From Bradyrhizobium sp. (lineage in GTDB: Bacteria > Pseudomonadota > Alphaproteobacteria > Rhizobiales > Xanthobacteraceae): a stretch of 64,000 nucleotides of DNA. The stretch covers positions 62,001 to 126,000 of the forward strand of contig NZ_JAUSLT010000019.1 in assembly GCF_030646015.1 (NCBI RefSeq), written 5' to 3'. The notes under the pieces were generated by a model. It did not search any database and was not told where the DNA came from. It saw nothing but the letters and a program-made list of their open reading frames with translations. This document shows, piece after piece, positions 61,793-64,000 of the stretch; within the stretch, counting starts at the first letter, position 1; the number at the start of each line of letters is the position of its first letter. The translations under genes and the position numbers were made by a program.

Positions 61793-62821
61793 ATGATGAA
61801 TTTTCGCGTCTTCACCGCAACCGCAGCGTTGCTTTGTCTGGCCTCGTCCGGTGTCACGACGGCATCCGCCGACAATGGTGAGGTCAACGTCTATACTTAC
61901 CGCGAAACCAAGCTGATCCAGCCGCTGTTCGACGCCTTCACCGCCGATACCGGCGTCAAGGTCAACATCGTGTCGGCCAGTTCCGGACTCGAGCAGCGCA
62001 TCAAGGCCGAGGGCGCCAACAGCCCCGCCGACGTGCTGCTGACGGTCGATATCGGCCGCATCGACGAAGCCGTGCAGGCCGGGGTGACGCAGCCGATCAA
62101 GTCGGAGGCGATCGACAAGATCGTGCCGGCGCAGTATCGCGATCCCGACGGTCACTGGGCCGGCATTTCGATGCGCGCGCGCGTGATCTATGCCTCGAAG
62201 GACCGCGTCAAGCAGGATGCCATCACCTATGAAGAACTGGCCGGTCCCAAGTGGAAGGGCAAGATCTGCATCCGCTCCGGCCAGCACATCTACAACAACG
62301 GGCTGTTCGCGGCCTATGTCGCCCGGCACGGCGAAGCCAAGGCCGAGGAATGGCTGCGCGGCTTGAAAGCCAATCTCGCGCAAAAGCCCTCGGGCGGAGA
62401 TCGCGAAGCCGCGCGTGACGTCGCCGCCGGTAAATGCGATATCGGCATCGGCAACACCTATTACTGGGCGCTGATGATGAACAAGGATCCCGACAAGAAG
62501 CCGTGGGCGGAAGCGACCCGCGTCGTGCTGCCGACCTTCGAGGGCGGCGGCACCCACGTCAATCTTTCCGGCGTGCTGCTGGCCAAACACGCTCCCCACC
62601 GCGCCAACGGCATCAAGCTGATCGAATGGCTCGCCGGCGAGAAGGCGCAGCAGATGTATGCCGACCAGAACTACGAGTACCCGGTCCGCGCCGGCGTCGC
62701 CGTCAATCCGACCATCGCGGGCTACGGCAAGCTCAACGCCGATTCGCTGCCGATCGCGAAGATCGCCGCCAACCGCAAAGCAGCCTCGACGCTGGTGGAC
62801 AAGGTCGGTTTTGACAATTGA
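61793..62821 (+). CDS. Ferric iron ABC transporter, periplasmic binding protein
   Basis: 342 residues, signal peptide MMNFRVFTATAALLCLASSG. The FbpA/FutA features are VNVYTYRETKLIQPLFDAF, the domain-crossing GISMRARVIYASKDRV and the tyrosine pair in IGNTYYWALM that binds Fe3+. It delivers iron to the permease encoded next. GGAGCAG lies upstream of the first of two ATGs. The Irr-like site at 61660 suggests iron control. Confidence 0.93.
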   Translation: MMNFRVFTATAALLCLASSGVTTASADNGEVNVYTYRETKLIQPLFDAFTADTGVKVNIVSASSGLEQRIKAEGANSPADVLLTVDIGRIDEAVQAGVTQPIKSEAIDKIVPAQYRDPDGHWAGISMRARVIYASKDRVKQDAITYEELAGPKWKGKICIRSGQHIYNNGLFAAYVARHGEAKAEEWLRGLKANLAQKPSGGDREAARDVAAGKCDIGIGNTYYWALMMNKDPDKKPWAEATRVVLPTFEGGGTHVNLSGVLLAKHAPHRANGIKLIEWLAGEKAQQMYADQNYEYPVRAGVAVNPTIAGYGKLNADSLPIAKIAANRKAASTLVDKVGFDN

Positions 62822-62902
62822 GCTCTCCCGATTGCGGCCTGCTTCCCCCTCGCCTCAGCGCGGAGGGAAGCGGTCGCATGCTTGCGTGACCAGCGGCCCG
62901 GC

Positions 62903-64000
62903 GTGAACCGCGCCATGCCCACAGGACGGGTCGCGGCGGCTGTCGCGGTGGCGACCGCGATCCTGGTCGCCGCACCCGTGATCTCGATTATCTCGCTGGC
63001 GATGCATCCTGCGCCGGATCTGTGGCAGGATCTGATGGCCTACGTGTTGCCGCGGGCCATGCTCGATACCGCGCTGCTGCTGGGCGGCGTCGGCGCCCTG
63101 GCGCTCTCGATCGGCGCCGGCACCGCGTGGCTGATCTCGCTGCATGATTTTCGCGGTCGCGCGTTGCTGGTGTGGCTGATGCCGCTGCCGCTGGCGATTC
63201 CGACTTATCTCGCCGCCTACGTCTACGCCGATTTGTTCGAGCCGCTGGGGCTGGTCCACCGCACGCTGGCGATCTGGTTTCCGCTGCGCGACCTGGTCGG
63301 CGCGCTTCCCAATTTGCGCTCGATGCCGGGCGCGATCGTCGTCATCGGCCTCGTGCTCTACCCTTACGTCTATCTTTCGGCGCGGACCATGTTCCAGTTC
63401 CAGAGCGCCGAATTCGCAGAGGCTGCCAGAACCCTCGGCGCCAAACGCTGGACCGTGTTCTGGCGCGTCTCGCTGCCGATGGCGCGGCCGGCGCTGGCGG
63501 TGGGCGTGGCGCTGGTATCGCTGGAAACCCTCAACGACATCGGCGCCAGCGAATATCTCGGCGTCCGTACCCTGACGGTGTCGATCTTCACCACCTGGCT
63601 CAATCGCGGCAGCCTCGCCGGCGCCGCGCAGCTTGCCTGCTTCATGCTGGCGATCGTCGCCGGCCTGATCGCGATCGAGCGCTATGGCCGCCGCAATACC
63701 GATGCGGAGTTTTCCGCCGAAAGTCCGCGGCTGACGCCGCGCACCCGGCTGAACGGCATCAGGGGCGGAGCCGCCTTCGCGGCGTGCCTGTTGCCGGTGT
63801 TGCTCGGCTTCGTCGTGCCGGTGCTGTTCCTGCTGCAGCAGAGTTTCGGCCGCGGGCTACTGACGAATTTCGACATGACGCTGGGGCGCGACGCCTTCAA
63901 TTCGATTGCGTTCGCAACCCTCGCCACGCTGATCGCGCTCACGCTCGGCTTTGCCACCATTCTGGCCTGGCGCTGGCGGCCCAATCCGGTGCGGTTCATC
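62903..64000 (+). CDS. Ferric iron ABC transporter permease, truncated at window end
   Basis: The frame reads 366 codons from GTG at 62903 to the last base of the window with no stop. It starts with a helix (VAAAVAVATAILVAAPVISI) and continues with many helices. The EAA cytoplasmic loop, EAARTLGAKRWTVFWRVSLPM, contacts the ATPase. Length and a second repeat beginning near residue 290 fit the double-permease FbpB type. ATG at 62915 is an alternative start. It is in an operon with the binding-protein gene, 81 nt upstream. Confidence 0.9.
   Translation, partial: MNRAMPTGRVAAAVAVATAILVAAPVISIISLAMHPAPDLWQDLMAYVLPRAMLDTALLLGGVGALALSIGAGTAWLISLHDFRGRALLVWLMPLPLAIPTYLAAYVYADLFEPLGLVHRTLAIWFPLRDLVGALPNLRSMPGAIVVIGLVLYPYVYLSARTMFQFQSAEFAEAARTLGAKRWTVFWRVSLPMARPALAVGVALVSLETLNDIGASEYLGVRTLTVSIFTTWLNRGSLAGAAQLACFMLAIVAGLIAIERYGRRNTDAEFSAESPRLTPRTRLNGIRGGAAFAACLLPVLLGFVVPVLFLLQQSFGRGLLTNFDMTLGRDAFNSIAFATLATLIALTLGFATILAWRWRPNPVRFI

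Overview
The window looks like a chromosomal segment of a Bradyrhizobium-type alphaproteobacterium (Bradyrhizobium or a close relative). The reasons are: high GC; the neighbourhood rpoD-dnaG-yqeY-carA-carB-greA; tRNA-His lacking G-1 and carrying A73; FixK/NnrR-type boxes on a nirK-nirV/hemN/nnrR-nnrS block; an Irr-type iron box; and many short palindromic repeats between genes of the kind that litter Bradyrhizobium genomes. The species assignment is inference. No rRNA, CRISPR array or complete insertion sequence was seen.

Layout. 0-8 kb: amidase fragment, membrane diguanylate cyclase, a 22-residue Lys-rich microprotein, LysE exporter, SDR, two tandem MltB-type transglycosylases, DUF2442, OmpA-like protein and two small orphans. 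8-13 kb: rpoD and dnaG on the minus strand, with a full-length CtrA-type box between them. 13-33 kb: chlorite-dismutase-like protein, gamma-glutamylcyclotransferase-like protein, two transglutaminase-like proteins, N-formylglutamate amidohydrolase-like protein, small secreted and membrane proteins, an ArsR-SRPBCC-SRPBCC operon, a hybrid histidine kinase, acyl-CoA synthetase, old-yellow-enzyme-type oxidoreductase, YqeY, hydrolase, carA, thioesterase, cupin, Dps and a methyltransferase. 33-43 kb: an odd tRNA-Cys-like gene, a terminator just ahead of carB, carB, greA, a duplicated DoxX cassette with a gene fusion, Lrp, trxB, LysR, then two predicted small RNAs.

43-49 kb: DapA-family protein, twin 44- and 49-residue membrane peptides, an orphan ParA with six GANTC (CcrM) sites packed into its promoter region, a secreted protein behind a 12-bp tandem repeat, a decayed 1.4-kb integrative element with 17-bp att repeats at tRNA-His, and two phasins. 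49-55 kb: a very large PleC/DivJ/PdhS-type histidine kinase, a phosphoesterase and a cyclic-nucleotide-binding protein. 55-62 kb: nitrite and NO metabolism (nnrS, nnrR, hemN, nirK, nirV), joined by three TTG-N8-CAA boxes that suggest oxygen/NO-controlled expression. 62-64 kb: ferric iron ABC transporter genes (binding protein and truncated permease) behind an Irr-like element.

The most unusual items are the tRNA-Cys-like gene with a non-canonical anticodon loop beside the carB leader, the tandem small RNAs at 42.8-43.1 kb, the GANTC cluster at parA, the mini-element at tRNA-His, the DoxX duplication and fusion, and the DnaG primase that has lost all four zinc ligands. All calls rest on reading the sequence; no search was run.
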